Positions 1-7,976 of a stretch of DNA of 50,032 nt are shown piece by piece; within the stretch, counting starts at the first letter, position 1; every line of letters begins with the position of its first letter. The notes below the pieces were generated by a model. It searched no databases. It had not been told where the DNA came from and was given only the letters and a program-made list of their open reading frames with translations. The DNA comes from JAVBPE01 sp031549865 (GTDB lineage: Bacteria; Bacillota_I; Bacilli_A; Acholeplasmatales; Anaeroplasmataceae). The stretch is from positions 1 through 50,032 of the forward strand of contig JAVBPE010000009.1 in assembly GCA_031549865.1 (NCBI GenBank), written 5' to 3'. The position numbers and the translations under genes were made by a program.

Positions 1-16
1 TTTCAGAGTGATGACA

Positions 17-42
17 AAAGGTACTTTTATAAGTGCCTTTTT
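17..42 (-). terminator. Terminator at left end of the IS
   Basis: AAAGGTACTT (17-26), loop TTAT, AAGTGCCTTT (31-40), with one G-U pair. T runs lie on both sides, so it may act in both directions. On the minus strand it ends the transposase transcript just past the stop codon. Confidence 0.7.
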
Positions 43-45
43 CAT

Positions 46-1461
46 TTATATAGAAGTTAGAGTTAAAAAAAAGACTTTCTTAAAGAAAATCTTTATAGTA
101 TTAGATAGTTTCATAGTTCGCTGATATATTATATTAGCTAATTTATTTAAATTGTGCATCGCGAAAATAACCAAGACCCTGTCTTGATTTTTTTTACGAC
201 CTCTTAGGAAAGTAAATCCTAAATTATTATTAAATTTAGTTTGAGCGAAACATCTCTCAATTGTAATTTTCCTAAGTGGATATAATTCTTTACCTAAATC
301 AGATAATCTAATCTCTCTTGCATAGTCAGCTGCATGTTCAAGTAAATGTCTTTGTATTTCTTTACACGGTTGATTAGTACATTTGTGTTTCACTGGACAA
401 TTCTTACAATCTTGATTTCTTGACTTAAATACTAATTTACCTTCTGAGTTTAATCCTCTATATGTTAAAGGTATTCCTAATGGACATATGTATCGATTAT
501 TTAATTTATCAAATTTATAGTTAGATGAAGTAAAAGGTATTTCTAAATCATTTTTAGTTCTTTTCTTAGCTCCCTTAGGTCTTGTATAGGGCACAACTGG
601 TTTCTTTCCTTTAGATATTATTTGATTAAGTACTACAGGTGAAGTATATCCTGCATCCATTACTACATTCTCTAATTTATCATCATTTAATAATTCTTCT
701 AAAAAGTCTGGAGCCGTATTATTATCATTTAGGTTACCAGGATATACTTTACATCCTGTTACCCATCCTGATTTATCACAAGCTACTTGAGTTGAATAAG
801 CTAATTGTCTTTCTTTTTCACCTTTGTGAAACATTCCACATTCCTTATCAGTAGTAGATATTATTTCTTTTTTAGTTTTTATTTCTAGAGGTTTCTTTCC
901 TTCAATCTTTCTTATTTCATTTATTTCCTCATTTAAAGCTATTACATAGTTATTATAAGATTCTTCAATAACCTCATATTCAATCTTCTTTTTATTAGCG
1001 TAAGCTTTTGTATGAGTAGAATCAACGAATATTGATTCTTTATTTATTAATCCTTTTTCATTTATTTGATTTAATATTTCATTAAAGATATTATCAAATA
1101 TATCAGTATTCACAAATCTTCTTTCATAATTCTTCGAGAAAGTAGAATAGTGTGGAATATTATCATTGAAATCAAATCCTAAAAACCAACGATAGGCAAT
1201 GTTCACTTCAATTTCTTTTACCGTTTGTCTCATTGATTTTATTCCAAATAAATATTGAATAAATAATATTTTAAATAAAACTACTGGATCTACTGAAGGT
1301 CTACCTATATCTTCACTATATAAATGTTTTACTTTATCTCTAATGAATTCAAAGTCTATTACATTATCTATTTTTCTTACTAAATGTGATTGTGGAACTA
1401 ATGAATCCATATCTACAAATTGCATTATTGACTTTGATTTGTTTTCTTTTTTTGTAATCAT
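46..1461 (-). CDS. IS1182-family DDE transposase
   Basis: Cut-and-paste type transposase, intact, about 471 residues, which is the usual IS1182 length. The N-terminal DUF772-like region (about residues 15-110) is followed by an RNase H-fold core. The first Asp is in FVDSTHTK (about 147), the second in VMDAGYTSP, and the Glu is in ERCFAQTKF near the C-terminus. Between them is a Cys-rich insert (CPLG ... CKNCPVKHKC) typical of the family. I prefer the ATG at 1461, about 10 bases after AGGAAG. The in-frame GTG at 1470 would leave almost no spacer. Nothing indicates inactivation, so the element may still move. Confidence 0.92.
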   Translation of the reverse strand: MITKKENKSKSIMQFVDMDSLVPQSHLVRKIDNVIDFEFIRDKVKHLYSEDIGRPSVDPVVLFKILFIQYLFGIKSMRQTVKEIEVNIAYRWFLGFDFNDNIPHYSTFSKNYERRFVNTDIFDNIFNEILNQINEKGLINKESIFVDSTHTKAYANKKKIEYEVIEESYNNYVIALNEEINEIRKIEGKKPLEIKTKKEIISTTDKECGMFHKGEKERQLAYSTQVACDKSGWVTGCKVYPGNLNDNNTAPDFLEELLNDDKLENVVMDAGYTSPVVLNQIISKGKKPVVPYTRPKGAKKRTKNDLEIPFTSSNYKFDKLNNRYICPLGIPLTYRGLNSEGKLVFKSRNQDCKNCPVKHKCTNQPCKEIQRHLLEHAADYAREIRLSDLGKELYPLRKITIERCFAQTKFNNNLGFTFLRGRKKNQDRVLVIFAMHNLNKLANIIYQRTMKLSNTIKIFFKKVFFLTLTSI

Positions 1462-1551
1462 ATTTATCACACTTCCTATGACTATATTTTACCATTTTTA
1501 GAACTACTCATAAAGAATTACTTTTCCACTATATTACTTACAATAAAAGAA

Positions 1552-1575
1552 AAAGCCTACCTTTCGGTAGACTTT
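1552..1575. terminator. Hairpin inside right end of the IS
   Basis: AAAGCCTACC (1552-1561), loop TTTC, GGTAGACTTT (1566-1575), with one C-A mismatch. It sits just inside the right inverted repeat, upstream of the transposase start. There it would block outside transcripts from reading into the gene. The U-tract is weak. Confidence 0.5.
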
Positions 1576-1587
1576 GTCAACACTCTG

Positions 1588-1611
1588 AAACTATCTTTCG
1601 ATAGTTTTTTT
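1588..1611 (+). terminator. Terminator across the IS right boundary
   Basis: AAACTATC (1588-1595), loop TTTC, GATAGTTT (1600-1607), then a T run. The first three bases of the stem belong to the inverted repeat, so the stem is partly formed by the element. It could be a host terminator into which the IS inserted, or an accidental product of insertion. Confidence 0.55.
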
Positions 1612-1718
1612 ATTTGTTAATAAAAAAACATTTGAATTAGTTTAGATAATGATAAAAAACAAAAAAAAATAACTTATATGTTGAAATGAGTAAACGCGTA
1701 AAAAAGTAAATTTTTATA
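1612..1718. other. AT-rich spacer
   Basis: This is the rest of the gap between the IS and padR. I see only A/T-rich DNA here, with no ORF, repeat or RNA gene that I can support. Confidence 0.5.
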
Positions 1719-1747
1719 TTGAATTGAAATAATAATTATGTTATCAT
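1719..1747 (+). promoter_or_regulatory. Promoter of the padR-ABC operon
   Basis: TTGAAT (1719-1724), 17-base spacer, TATCAT (1742-1747). An alternative is TTGAAA (1724-1729) with TTATAT 17 bases later. The -10 touches the palindromic operator, as expected for an auto-repressed operon. Confidence 0.55.
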
Positions 1748-1770
1748 TATATCGGTAGCCGATATATCGG
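1748..1770 (+). promoter_or_regulatory. PadR operator palindrome with an extra half-site
   Basis: TATATCGG (1748-1755), spacer TAG, CCGATATA (1759-1766) form a perfect 8-base inverted repeat. A third copy of TATATCGG follows at 1763-1770, overlapping the second arm. It lies between the -10 and the Shine-Dalgarno of a PadR gene, so it is most likely the autoregulatory operator. That last step is inference. Confidence 0.65.
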
Positions 1771-1788
1771 CAAACATAAGGAGGTACT

Positions 1789-2127
1789 ATGCCAGAGAGT
1801 TTTGAAAGAGGTGCTTTAACTGAAGCAGTCTATTATATATTGCTTTCCTTAATGGAACCACTCCATGGATACGGAATAATGAAAAAAGTAGAAGATTTAA
1901 GCGATAAAAGAGTTCGTCTTGGCGCTGGTACATTATATGGAGCCCTTAACACATTATTAGAGAAGAAATGGATAGATTATGCAGTTAATAGTGATAAAAA
2001 TAAGAAAGAGTATATTATAACGTCATATGGACAAATAATAGTTGAAAATGAATTAAAGCGTTTAGAAGAATTATTAAATAATGGACGCAAAATATTGGAG
2101 GAAAAAGATGCGAATAACAAGATTTAA
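1789..2127 (+). CDS. PadR-family transcriptional regulator
   Basis: Small winged-helix repressor of 112 residues, the usual size for the short PadR subfamily. The N-terminal wHTH covers about residues 5-85 (GALTEAVYYILLSL, HGYGIMKKV, GAGTLYGALNTL). A short helix for dimerisation follows. AAGGAGG precedes the ATG. It is the first gene of a four-gene operon with a DUF2812 protein and an ABC exporter, and it has a palindrome in its own promoter. By analogy with other PadR proteins it probably senses a compound exported by, or toxic without, the transporter. The ligand is unknown. Confidence 0.9.
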   Translation: MPESFERGALTEAVYYILLSLMEPLHGYGIMKKVEDLSDKRVRLGAGTLYGALNTLLEKKWIDYAVNSDKNKKEYIITSYGQIIVENELKRLEELLNNGRKILEEKDANNKI

Positions 2128-2659
2128 GGCATTTTGGGATTTTGAAAAAGAAGAAAAATATCTTAATTCAATGGCTCAAAAGGGTTATAATTTAATCGAT
2201 TATTTTTGGATAAGATATGTTTTTGAACGTGACAAGTCAAATCCATATAAGTACCGCATTATTTTTTTACAAAAAAGGGCAAAAGAAATAGAAAGTCAAA
2301 ATTATTTAGATTTCTTGGAAGAAAACGGGGTTGAATGTATTGCAACCTACATGCACTGGGCCTATGTAAGATCTAAAACTGATAGTGATTTTGAGATATA
2401 TACTGATAAGGCGGATGTTATTAATCATTTATCCATTATCAGTAAATTTTGGCTAAGGGCTGGTTTATTTGAATTAGTAGTTGCTATTATAGAATTTTTT
2501 ACAGTTTTTATGTTATATTTTCGTTTTGGAGAAAAACATTTAGTATACTTTATATTAGCATGTCTACTGTTAGTATTTTCAAGTGTTTTTTTAGGAATGT
2601 ATTTTAAATTAAAAAAACAGATAAAAAAAATAAGAAAGGAATTAATAATTAATGAATAA
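2108..2659 (+). CDS. DUF2812 domain membrane protein
   Basis: About 183 residues. A soluble DUF2812-type N-terminal domain (FKAFWDFEKEEKYLNSMAQKGYNL) is followed by two hydrophobic segments near residues 115-165 and a basic tail. The ATG at 2108 is chosen because GGAGG lies just upstream and because the family starts at this point. The gene overlaps the padR end by 20 bases in another frame. DUF2812 genes often follow PadR regulators. The biochemical role is not known, and it may be an accessory or sensing partner of the regulator or transporter. Confidence 0.8.
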   Translation: MRITRFKAFWDFEKEEKYLNSMAQKGYNLIDYFWIRYVFERDKSNPYKYRIIFLQKRAKEIESQNYLDFLEENGVECIATYMHWAYVRSKTDSDFEIYTDKADVINHLSIISKFWLRAGLFELVVAIIEFFTVFMLYFRFGEKHLVYFILACLLLVFSSVFLGMYFKLKKQIKKIRKELIINE

Positions 2660-3437
2660 TATTATGGAAAATGTATTAGAAATAAAGAATTTAACAAAGA
2701 CGTTTGTTATATCTAAAAAACAACAAAAAATAGAAAGAACAAACATAAAAAAGAAAACAGCAGTTAACGATTTATCATTTGTAGTAAAAAAAGGGAGTGT
2801 ATATGGTTTATTAGGACCAAACGGTGCTGGTAAAACTACAACATTAAGAATATTATCTACACTTATTAAAGCTGATCAAGGAGATGCTTATATTTTAGGA
2901 CATTCAGTAAAAAATGAATCTGAAGAAGTTAGAAAACATATAGGATTTTTAACGAGTGAATTAAAACTTGAAGATTTTTTCACTCCAGATTATTTGTATG
3001 ATTTTTTTAGTCAAATTCATGGAGTCGATTTAGAAAAAGCTAAAATGCGAAAAGAATTATTATTCAAGAAATTTGGAATAGATAAATTTAAAGAAGTTAA
3101 AGTTGCTAACCTATCAACAGGAATGAAACAAAAAATTTCACTTGTTATATCACTTGTACATGATCCTGAGATTATTATATTTGATGAACCAACAAATGGA
3201 CTAGATGTATTAACGGCAAAAGTTGTTACAGATTACCTTTTAGACTTAAAAGAAGAAGGTAAAACAATAATAGTCTCAACACATATTTTTAGTTTAATTG
3301 AAAAAATTTGTGATTATGTGGGTATTATTATTGATGGAAAGATGATTTTAGAAGGCAAACTTGATGAGGTTTGTCAAAATAATGATTTAGAAATGGTTTT
3401 CTTTAATTGCTATAAAGATACAGTAGGTGAAGAATAA
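2652..3437 (+). CDS. ABC transporter ATP-binding protein, NatA/CcmA type
   Basis: Nucleotide-binding subunit of an ABC-2 exporter, 261 residues. Walker A is GPNGAGKTT, the signature is LSTGMKQ, Walker B is IIIFDEPTNGLD, and the switch His is in STHIFS. An insert rich in Lys lies before Walker A (about residues 17-32). The start overlaps the DUF2812 gene by 8 bases. The stop shares one base with the permease ATG, so synthesis of the two subunits is coupled. The domain order resembles NatA of Na+ exporters, but substrate cannot be read from sequence. Confidence 0.9.
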   Translation: MNNIMENVLEIKNLTKTFVISKKQQKIERTNIKKKTAVNDLSFVVKKGSVYGLLGPNGAGKTTTLRILSTLIKADQGDAYILGHSVKNESEEVRKHIGFLTSELKLEDFFTPDYLYDFFSQIHGVDLEKAKMRKELLFKKFGIDKFKEVKVANLSTGMKQKISLVISLVHDPEIIIFDEPTNGLDVLTAKVVTDYLLDLKEEGKTIIVSTHIFSLIEKICDYVGIIIDGKMILEGKLDEVCQNNDLEMVFFNCYKDTVGEE

Positions 3438-4603
3438 TGAAAAATATAATTACAATTGTAAAAAAAGAATTAAAGAGATTTTTTACGGATAGAAGAATGG
3501 TTTTAACATTAATTTTACCTGGGTTACTTATTTTTGTTTTATATAGCTTAATGGGTAGTTTTATGTCAGATATGTATACAGTAGGTGATGATTATACGAC
3601 TACCGTTTCATATATAGGAGAAATGCCAACTGAGCTTGATGAGGCTATATTAGCGTTAAAAGATGTTAATTTCAAAGTTGAGGCAACAAAAGCATTAGAC
3701 TCAGATATAGAAAGTATAAAAGAGAAAATTCAAAATGGTGAAATTGATTTATTGATCATCTTTCCTCTTGATTTTAATTTAACTGCCGAAAGCGAAAGCA
3801 ATGTAGAACTTTATTATAATTCGATTCAAACAACTTCATATAATGCCTTTATAAATTATAAAGAAGTCATAAATAGTTATAGATGTCAAACAACATATTT
3901 ATATAATTTAAACGCTAATAGTAATATACAATATGATATGGCAAGTGAAAAAGATATATCAGGAAAAATATTTGCAACGCTATTACCGTTATTAATAATT
4001 ATGTTCTTATTTTCAGGATGTATGGCGGTAACTCCAGAATCAATTTCTGGGGAAAAAGAAAGAGGCACAATTGCCACATTACTTGTAACTCCTATGAAAC
4101 GCTCTGAACTAGCAATAGGGAAAATTATTTCACTATCAATTGTTTCGTTAGTCAGTGCTATATCAAGTACTGTAGGAACAATACTATCATTACCAAAGCT
4201 TATGGCTGCCTCAGGTTCCATGACATTTGATTATGGATTTAGTGACTATTTAGCTATATTCTTAATAATTATTTCAATGGTGTTAGTTATTGTATCTTTA
4301 ATGGCAATAATCTCAACTTTTGCCAAAAGTGTTAAAGAAGCAAGCTCATTGGTTTTACCTTTAATGATTATTGTTATGCTTATTGGTTTGTCATCAATGT
4401 TATTCTCAACTCCACCTAGTAATGCTTTATTATATTGTATTCCATTGTTTTCTGGTGTGCAAAATTTATCAGGTATTCTAACATTTAATATAAACTGGCT
4501 ACATGTATTTATATCTGTTGGTTCTTCAATTGGATTTACACTATTATTTGTATATGTATTGGTTAGAATGTTTAATAATGAAAAAATTATATTTAATAAA
4601 TAA
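3437..4603 (+). CDS. ABC-2 type permease, NatB-like
   Basis: Membrane subunit of 388 residues. One N-terminal membrane helix (about 20-42) is followed by a large extracytoplasmic domain (about 43-170) and five C-terminal helices. The cytoplasmic motif SGEKERGTIATLLVTPMKRS is the conserved coupling segment of NatB/ABC-2 permeases. It pairs with the ATPase directly upstream and ends the operon at a strong terminator. The export substrate is unknown. Na+, antimicrobial peptides or other drugs are all possible for this family. Confidence 0.88.
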   Translation: MKNIITIVKKELKRFFTDRRMVLTLILPGLLIFVLYSLMGSFMSDMYTVGDDYTTTVSYIGEMPTELDEAILALKDVNFKVEATKALDSDIESIKEKIQNGEIDLLIIFPLDFNLTAESESNVELYYNSIQTTSYNAFINYKEVINSYRCQTTYLYNLNANSNIQYDMASEKDISGKIFATLLPLLIIMFLFSGCMAVTPESISGEKERGTIATLLVTPMKRSELAIGKIISLSIVSLVSAISSTVGTILSLPKLMAASGSMTFDYGFSDYLAIFLIIISMVLVIVSLMAIISTFAKSVKEASSLVLPLMIIVMLIGLSSMLFSTPPSNALLYCIPLFSGVQNLSGILTFNINWLHVFISVGSSIGFTLLFVYVLVRMFNNEKIIFNK

Positions 4604-4605
4604 TT

Positions 4606-4639
4606 AAAGAGAATGGATTTTATATCCATCCTCTTTTTT
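4606..4639 (+). terminator. Terminator of the padR-ABC operon
   Basis: AAAGAGAATGGAT (4606-4618), loop TTTAT, ATCCATCCTCTTT (4624-4636), one A-C mismatch, then more T. Confidence 0.85.
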
Positions 4640-4643
4640 AAAA

Positions 4644-4669
4644 AATAAAAAAAGCATCAATAGATGCTT
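4644..4669 (-). terminator. Terminator of tRNA-Arg
   Basis: On the minus strand AAGCATC (4669-4663), loop TATT, GATGCTT (4658-4652), followed by a T run. It lies 12 bases past the tRNA 3' end. Confidence 0.8.
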
Positions 4670-4681
4670 ATAATTTTAAAG

Positions 4682-4758
4682 TGGCGATTCGGAAGGGACT
4701 CGAACCCCAGACCTACGGCTTAGAAGGCCGTTGCTCTATCCAGCTGAGCTACCGAACC
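4682..4758 (-). tRNA. tRNA-Arg (anticodon TCT)
   Basis: On the minus strand the acceptor arm GGTTCGG (4758-4752) pairs with CCGAATC (4692-4686), with one G-U pair. Discriminator G and an encoded CCA follow. The D-arm contains TAGCTCAGCTGGATAGAGCA. The anticodon stem ACGGC/GCCGT closes the loop CTTCTAA, giving TCT, which reads AGA, the commonest Arg codon in such AT-rich genomes. The T-loop is GTTCGAGTC. It is an isolated tRNA with its own promoter and terminator. Confidence 0.97.
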
Positions 4759-4782
4759 AGCTCAAATTTGCACTGCCTTTAT

Positions 4783-4811
4783 ATTATATAATAAAATAGA
4801 TTAGTTGTAAA
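4783..4811 (-). promoter_or_regulatory. Promoter of tRNA-Arg
   Basis: On the minus strand TTTACA (4811-4806), 17-base spacer, TATAAT (4788-4783). Transcription would start about 18 bases before the mature 5' end. Confidence 0.8.
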
Positions 4812-4847
4812 GAGAAAAAACACTTTTGTTCTCAATCTATTTCAAAG

Positions 4848-4884
4848 AAAAAGCTATTTGATAAATAAAATCAAATAGCTTTTT
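4848..4884 (-). terminator. Terminator of the DJ-1/radical SAM operon
   Basis: A perfect 15-base stem, 4848-4862 with 4870-4884, with a 7-base AT loop. It lies just after the DJ-1 stop codon, and T runs on the minus strand follow. Confidence 0.85.
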
Positions 4885-4886
4885 GA

Positions 4887-5423
4887 TTAATAATAAATAT
4901 CTTCTTTTATTTTGTTTACAACATCATCACCTAATAATACTTTTACAATATCTAATCCAAAATCTATGCTTGCTGCAGCACTCTTGCCAGTAATAAATGG
5001 ATAGTCAATAACGCTATATGTATCAATAAAATTGCCTTTAAAATCTTTATTCATACTAACAAAGCAAGTGTAATTTTTATTTTCTAATAAACCCATCTTA
5101 CCTAAAATAGTAGGAGCTGCGCATATTGCAGCGATATATCTATCATTTTGATAGAAATAGTCTATCAAATTTAAAACTTTTTCTTCAACTTGTAATTTTT
5201 TATAATGAGGACCGCCAGGTAAGAATAGGCAATCATAATCTAAGCAATTACAATCATTAATATTTTTAATATTTGTTAAACTTATTTTATGAGATGAAAG
5301 AACAGTTGATTCTTCAATACTAAAAATATCAACCAAAATTCCTCCTCTAATTAAAATGTCAACAGTACCAATGAGTTCCAATTCTTCAAAACCATTTGCG
5401 ATTACAGCCATTACTTTTTTCAT
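4887..5423 (-). CDS. DJ-1/PfpI family protein
   Basis: Cytosolic protein of 178 residues with the DJ-1/ThiJ flavodoxin-like fold. The N-terminal FEELELIGTVDILIRGGI carries the conserved Glu. The nucleophile elbow is AAICAAPTILGKMGL, with the Cys around residue 100. C-terminal SAAASIDFGLDIVKVLLG is also typical. Family members act as glyoxalase III, protein or nucleotide deglycase, or stress chaperone, and sequence does not choose between these. It is the second gene of a two-gene operon, with its ATG overlapping the radical SAM stop by four bases. Confidence 0.88.
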   Translation of the reverse strand: MKKVMAVIANGFEELELIGTVDILIRGGILVDIFSIEESTVLSSHKISLTNIKNINDCNCLDYDCLFLPGGPHYKKLQVEEKVLNLIDYFYQNDRYIAAICAAPTILGKMGLLENKNYTCFVSMNKDFKGNFIDTYSVIDYPFITGKSAAASIDFGLDIVKVLLGDDVVNKIKEDIYY

Positions 5424-7024
5424 ATAATTCCTCCATCAATTAATAAAATTTCTTTTACGTTTTCTTTATAAATACCTAAAATAAATATATTTTCTAATTT
5501 AACTAAAACACTATATTTGTATAAGTCCAAAATTGAATAATTAATATCATATTTTTCTTTAATTAGTCTTAGATATTCTTTTTTACTTTTTGGATCTAAT
5601 TTTTCCACCCACCACAAAGGTGGTTTAATTTTAAAATAATCTAAATAATCATAAATAAGTTTTTGATGTAATATTTGATAATATTTTTTATTTGAACAAA
5701 AGTCATCGATTTTTTTGAATATATTTTCTAATTTTTGATTATATCCATCTAATTTATCAAGATTAAAGAAGAAATCAAAATAATTACTTTCATTATCTAA
5801 AATAAAATTTATAGAATCCTTCATATACATTTTATTATAATATATTTCGAACGAATTTTCTACTCTATGTATATTTATAATGTCTTCTTTTGATAAATAA
5901 TTATTTTTAATAATCTCATAAGGAGCGTGATTATCATATAAATATCCATGAATTTTCTCTTCTGATTTTAACTTTGTACCATAAAGCAACTTTAAAAAAC
6001 CTAACTGTAATTCTTTTGGTCTTAAACTTAATACTTCATTAAATGTTTTAATGAAACTATTATAGTCTTCATGCGGTAAACCGGCTATTAAATCAAGATG
6101 TAAATCAATTACATTACCATTTTGAATCAAATTAATATTATTGAATAATTTAATATTATCTTGTATTCTATCAACAGCAATATTTGCTAATATATTTGTT
6201 GATTGGATTCCAATTTCAAATCTAAATAAATTCTTTGGGGCAACTTTATTAATATACTCGATGACATCCGGACTTAATAAATCACCAGTTATTTCAAATT
6301 GGAAACTATTATTTGGTTTATGATTTAAGATTATAAAGTTTATTAATTCAATAAACATTTTTTTATTAGCATTAAAAGTTCTATCCAAAAACTTAAATAC
6401 TCTTCCTTTTTTATTTATTAGATCCAAAATAGATTTTTTAATTTCTTCAATATTGAAAAAACGCACTTTATTATCTAATGAAGCCATACAATATGAACAT
6501 TTATATGGACATCCTCTTGATGTTTCAATATAAATTATTTTATTTTCAACATCATCATATAAATCATAAGCCATTTTAAGTTTATTCAAATCGACTAATT
6601 TATCAAAAGTGTATTTATTTTCATAATATAAATTAGGAATAGAATTATAATCGAAAATATTATTATATAATTGGTGAAGAAGAAGATTGAAAGTTTCTTC
6701 ACCTTCGTTCTTTATAACGAATTTGGCCAAGCTATTAGAAATATAATACATAGCATTATAAGACACTTCTGGTCCACCTAAAATTATAGTTTTATTATGT
6801 AATTTTAAAATACTTAAAATCTCTATTATAAAATTTACATTCCAAATGTAAACTGAAAAAGCAATAATATCATAATTTAATAAAGTATCGGTTATACTAT
6901 TAATAGTATCTTTAATTGTATATTCTAAAATATCACAAGGATAACTTGTATTTTTTTTAAGAAGTCTAATCGCTAAGTTTGGATGAATATATTTGGCATT
7001 AATTGCCACTAAAACTGTTTTCAT
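5420..7024 (-). CDS. B12-binding radical SAM protein, DUF4080 type
   Basis: About 534 residues. The N-terminal cobalamin-binding-like domain (VAINAKYIHPNLAIRLLKK, about 1-140) is followed by a radical SAM domain with the cluster motif CPYKCSYCMAS (about residue 175). A DUF4080-type C-terminal domain comes last. The ATG at 7024 follows AAGGTG at good spacing; a GTG three codons earlier is inside that Shine-Dalgarno. The reaction is unknown; relatives are uncharacterised methyl- or methylthio-transferase-like enzymes. It is transcribed divergently from the helical protein at 7119. A B12-capture-like cluster lies 4 kb away, which may or may not be meaningful. Confidence 0.85.
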   Translation of the reverse strand: MKTVLVAINAKYIHPNLAIRLLKKNTSYPCDILEYTIKDTINSITDTLLNYDIIAFSVYIWNVNFIIEILSILKLHNKTIILGGPEVSYNAMYYISNSLAKFVIKNEGEETFNLLLHQLYNNIFDYNSIPNLYYENKYTFDKLVDLNKLKMAYDLYDDVENKIIYIETSRGCPYKCSYCMASLDNKVRFFNIEEIKKSILDLINKKGRVFKFLDRTFNANKKMFIELINFIILNHKPNNSFQFEITGDLLSPDVIEYINKVAPKNLFRFEIGIQSTNILANIAVDRIQDNIKLFNNINLIQNGNVIDLHLDLIAGLPHEDYNSFIKTFNEVLSLRPKELQLGFLKLLYGTKLKSEEKIHGYLYDNHAPYEIIKNNYLSKEDIINIHRVENSFEIYYNKMYMKDSINFILDNESNYFDFFFNLDKLDGYNQKLENIFKKIDDFCSNKKYYQILHQKLIYDYLDYFKIKPPLWWVEKLDPKSKKEYLRLIKEKYDINYSILDLYKYSVLVKLENIFILGIYKENVKEILLIDGGII

Positions 7025-7118
7025 AAGGGTCACCTTTTTAATTGTAGCACAAAATTAAAAAAATAACTTAAATCATTTGTTCTTTTGTGGTAAAATAAGA
7101 ATAATTTGAGGTGTTAAA

Positions 7119-7874
7119 ATGACAGAATTAGAAAAAGAATATACAGAATTGAAAAACAAAGTACAAATTGAAATTTTAAAGTTATGCAAAGTAGAAAAAG
7201 AAAATTTTTTGCTTGATCAAACGCATTTAATCCTTGTTGGTAAATATCAATTACAGGTTTTTAAAAATTTCTATTTTTTAAAGAAAATGAATAGATGTTT
7301 AACTCTATATAAAGAAGGTAAAACGATATCTGAAATTAATGAAATTGTTGATGTTGAACTAAAAAGTGATAGAGTTAAATTAGCAAATTATGAGAAAAGT
7401 ATTGAAGATGCTAAAAAATATGAAAAAAAATATGCTTTATTAAATAATAACGATTTATTACGTATTGAAGAAATGTTTATGAATTTATGTTTTGATTATC
7501 ATCCAATGATCAAAATACATATGTCACAAACAGAATTACAAATTTGGAATATCTTAGAATTTAGTTATAGAAGTAATAATCTATCATCATTACAAGGATT
7601 TTATAATGAATCACAATTAACAAAAGCAATTTATAATGAAAAAACAGCAGTAGAAGATATAAAATATTATAAAAATATATTATATGATGCAAAGAAGCGT
7701 TATAATAGTCTTTTAGAGACTTATCCACAAAATATAAAATCATTTTTACATGATGACATAGAAGTAGCAAAATTGATTGCTAAACATCGTAATGATGCTT
7801 ATAGACTTAAAGATGATATAAAAAAATATAAACCAGAATATGATAGTATTTTTGCTGATACAATAATTAATTAA
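7119..7874 (+). CDS. Hypothetical helical protein
   Basis: 251 residues, not recognised. It is almost entirely charged Lys/Glu-rich helix with coiled-coil-like stretches at about 1-35, 85-115 and 180-245. There is no signal peptide and no membrane segment. A central part (about 120-165, FDYHPMIKIHMSQTELQIWNIL) is less charged and may be a folded core. GAGG lies 7 bases before the ATG. A likely extended -10 (TGGTAAAAT) lies near 7088. Cytosolic location is likely, function unknown. It precedes the mini-ORF and mgtE on the same strand. Confidence 0.6.
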   Translation: MTELEKEYTELKNKVQIEILKLCKVEKENFLLDQTHLILVGKYQLQVFKNFYFLKKMNRCLTLYKEGKTISEINEIVDVELKSDRVKLANYEKSIEDAKKYEKKYALLNNNDLLRIEEMFMNLCFDYHPMIKIHMSQTELQIWNILEFSYRSNNLSSLQGFYNESQLTKAIYNEKTAVEDIKYYKNILYDAKKRYNSLLETYPQNIKSFLHDDIEVAKLIAKHRNDAYRLKDDIKKYKPEYDSIFADTIIN

Positions 7875-7903
7875 GAAAACTAATTGCAAAGAAGGTGGTT
7901 TGT

Positions 7904-7960
7904 ATGCCTATTGGCGAGGAATGTATAATACAAACAAAAAAAGTAGTGAAAATAAATTAA
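7904..7960 (+). CDS. Possible 18-codon leader ORF before mgtE
   Basis: ATG to TAA, 18 codons (MPIGEECIIQTKKVVKIN). GAAGGTGG lies five bases before the ATG, a better site than many real genes here have. It fills most of the 102-base gap between the helical protein and mgtE, and its stop is 16 bases before the mgtE ATG. It could be a regulatory leader peptide or chance. Nothing in the peptide is recognised. Confidence 0.35.
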   Translation: MPIGEECIIQTKKVVKIN

Positions 7961-7976
7961 TAAGAGAGGCCTTTTT

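Larger units (their letters stand above)
1..1590 (-). mobile_element. IS1182-family insertion sequence
   Basis: The ends carry an imperfect inverted repeat: TTTCAGAGTGATGACAAA at 1-18, and TTTCAGAGTGTTGACAAA on the opposite strand at 1573-1590, with one mismatch. They flank one DDE transposase on the minus strand. A hairpin-terminator lies inside each end. The left tip coincides with the window edge, so the true outer base and any target duplication on that side cannot be seen. The family call rests on the transposase. Confidence 0.88.

Noticed and set aside
3886..4629. Minus-strand ORFs within the ABC permease gene
   Set aside because: They are antisense to a well-supported gene, have no ribosome site and show no protein-like motifs.
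7875..7976. M-box riboswitch before mgtE
   Set aside because: The gap is only 102 bases and shows none of the long conserved helices; a known M-box does not fit.
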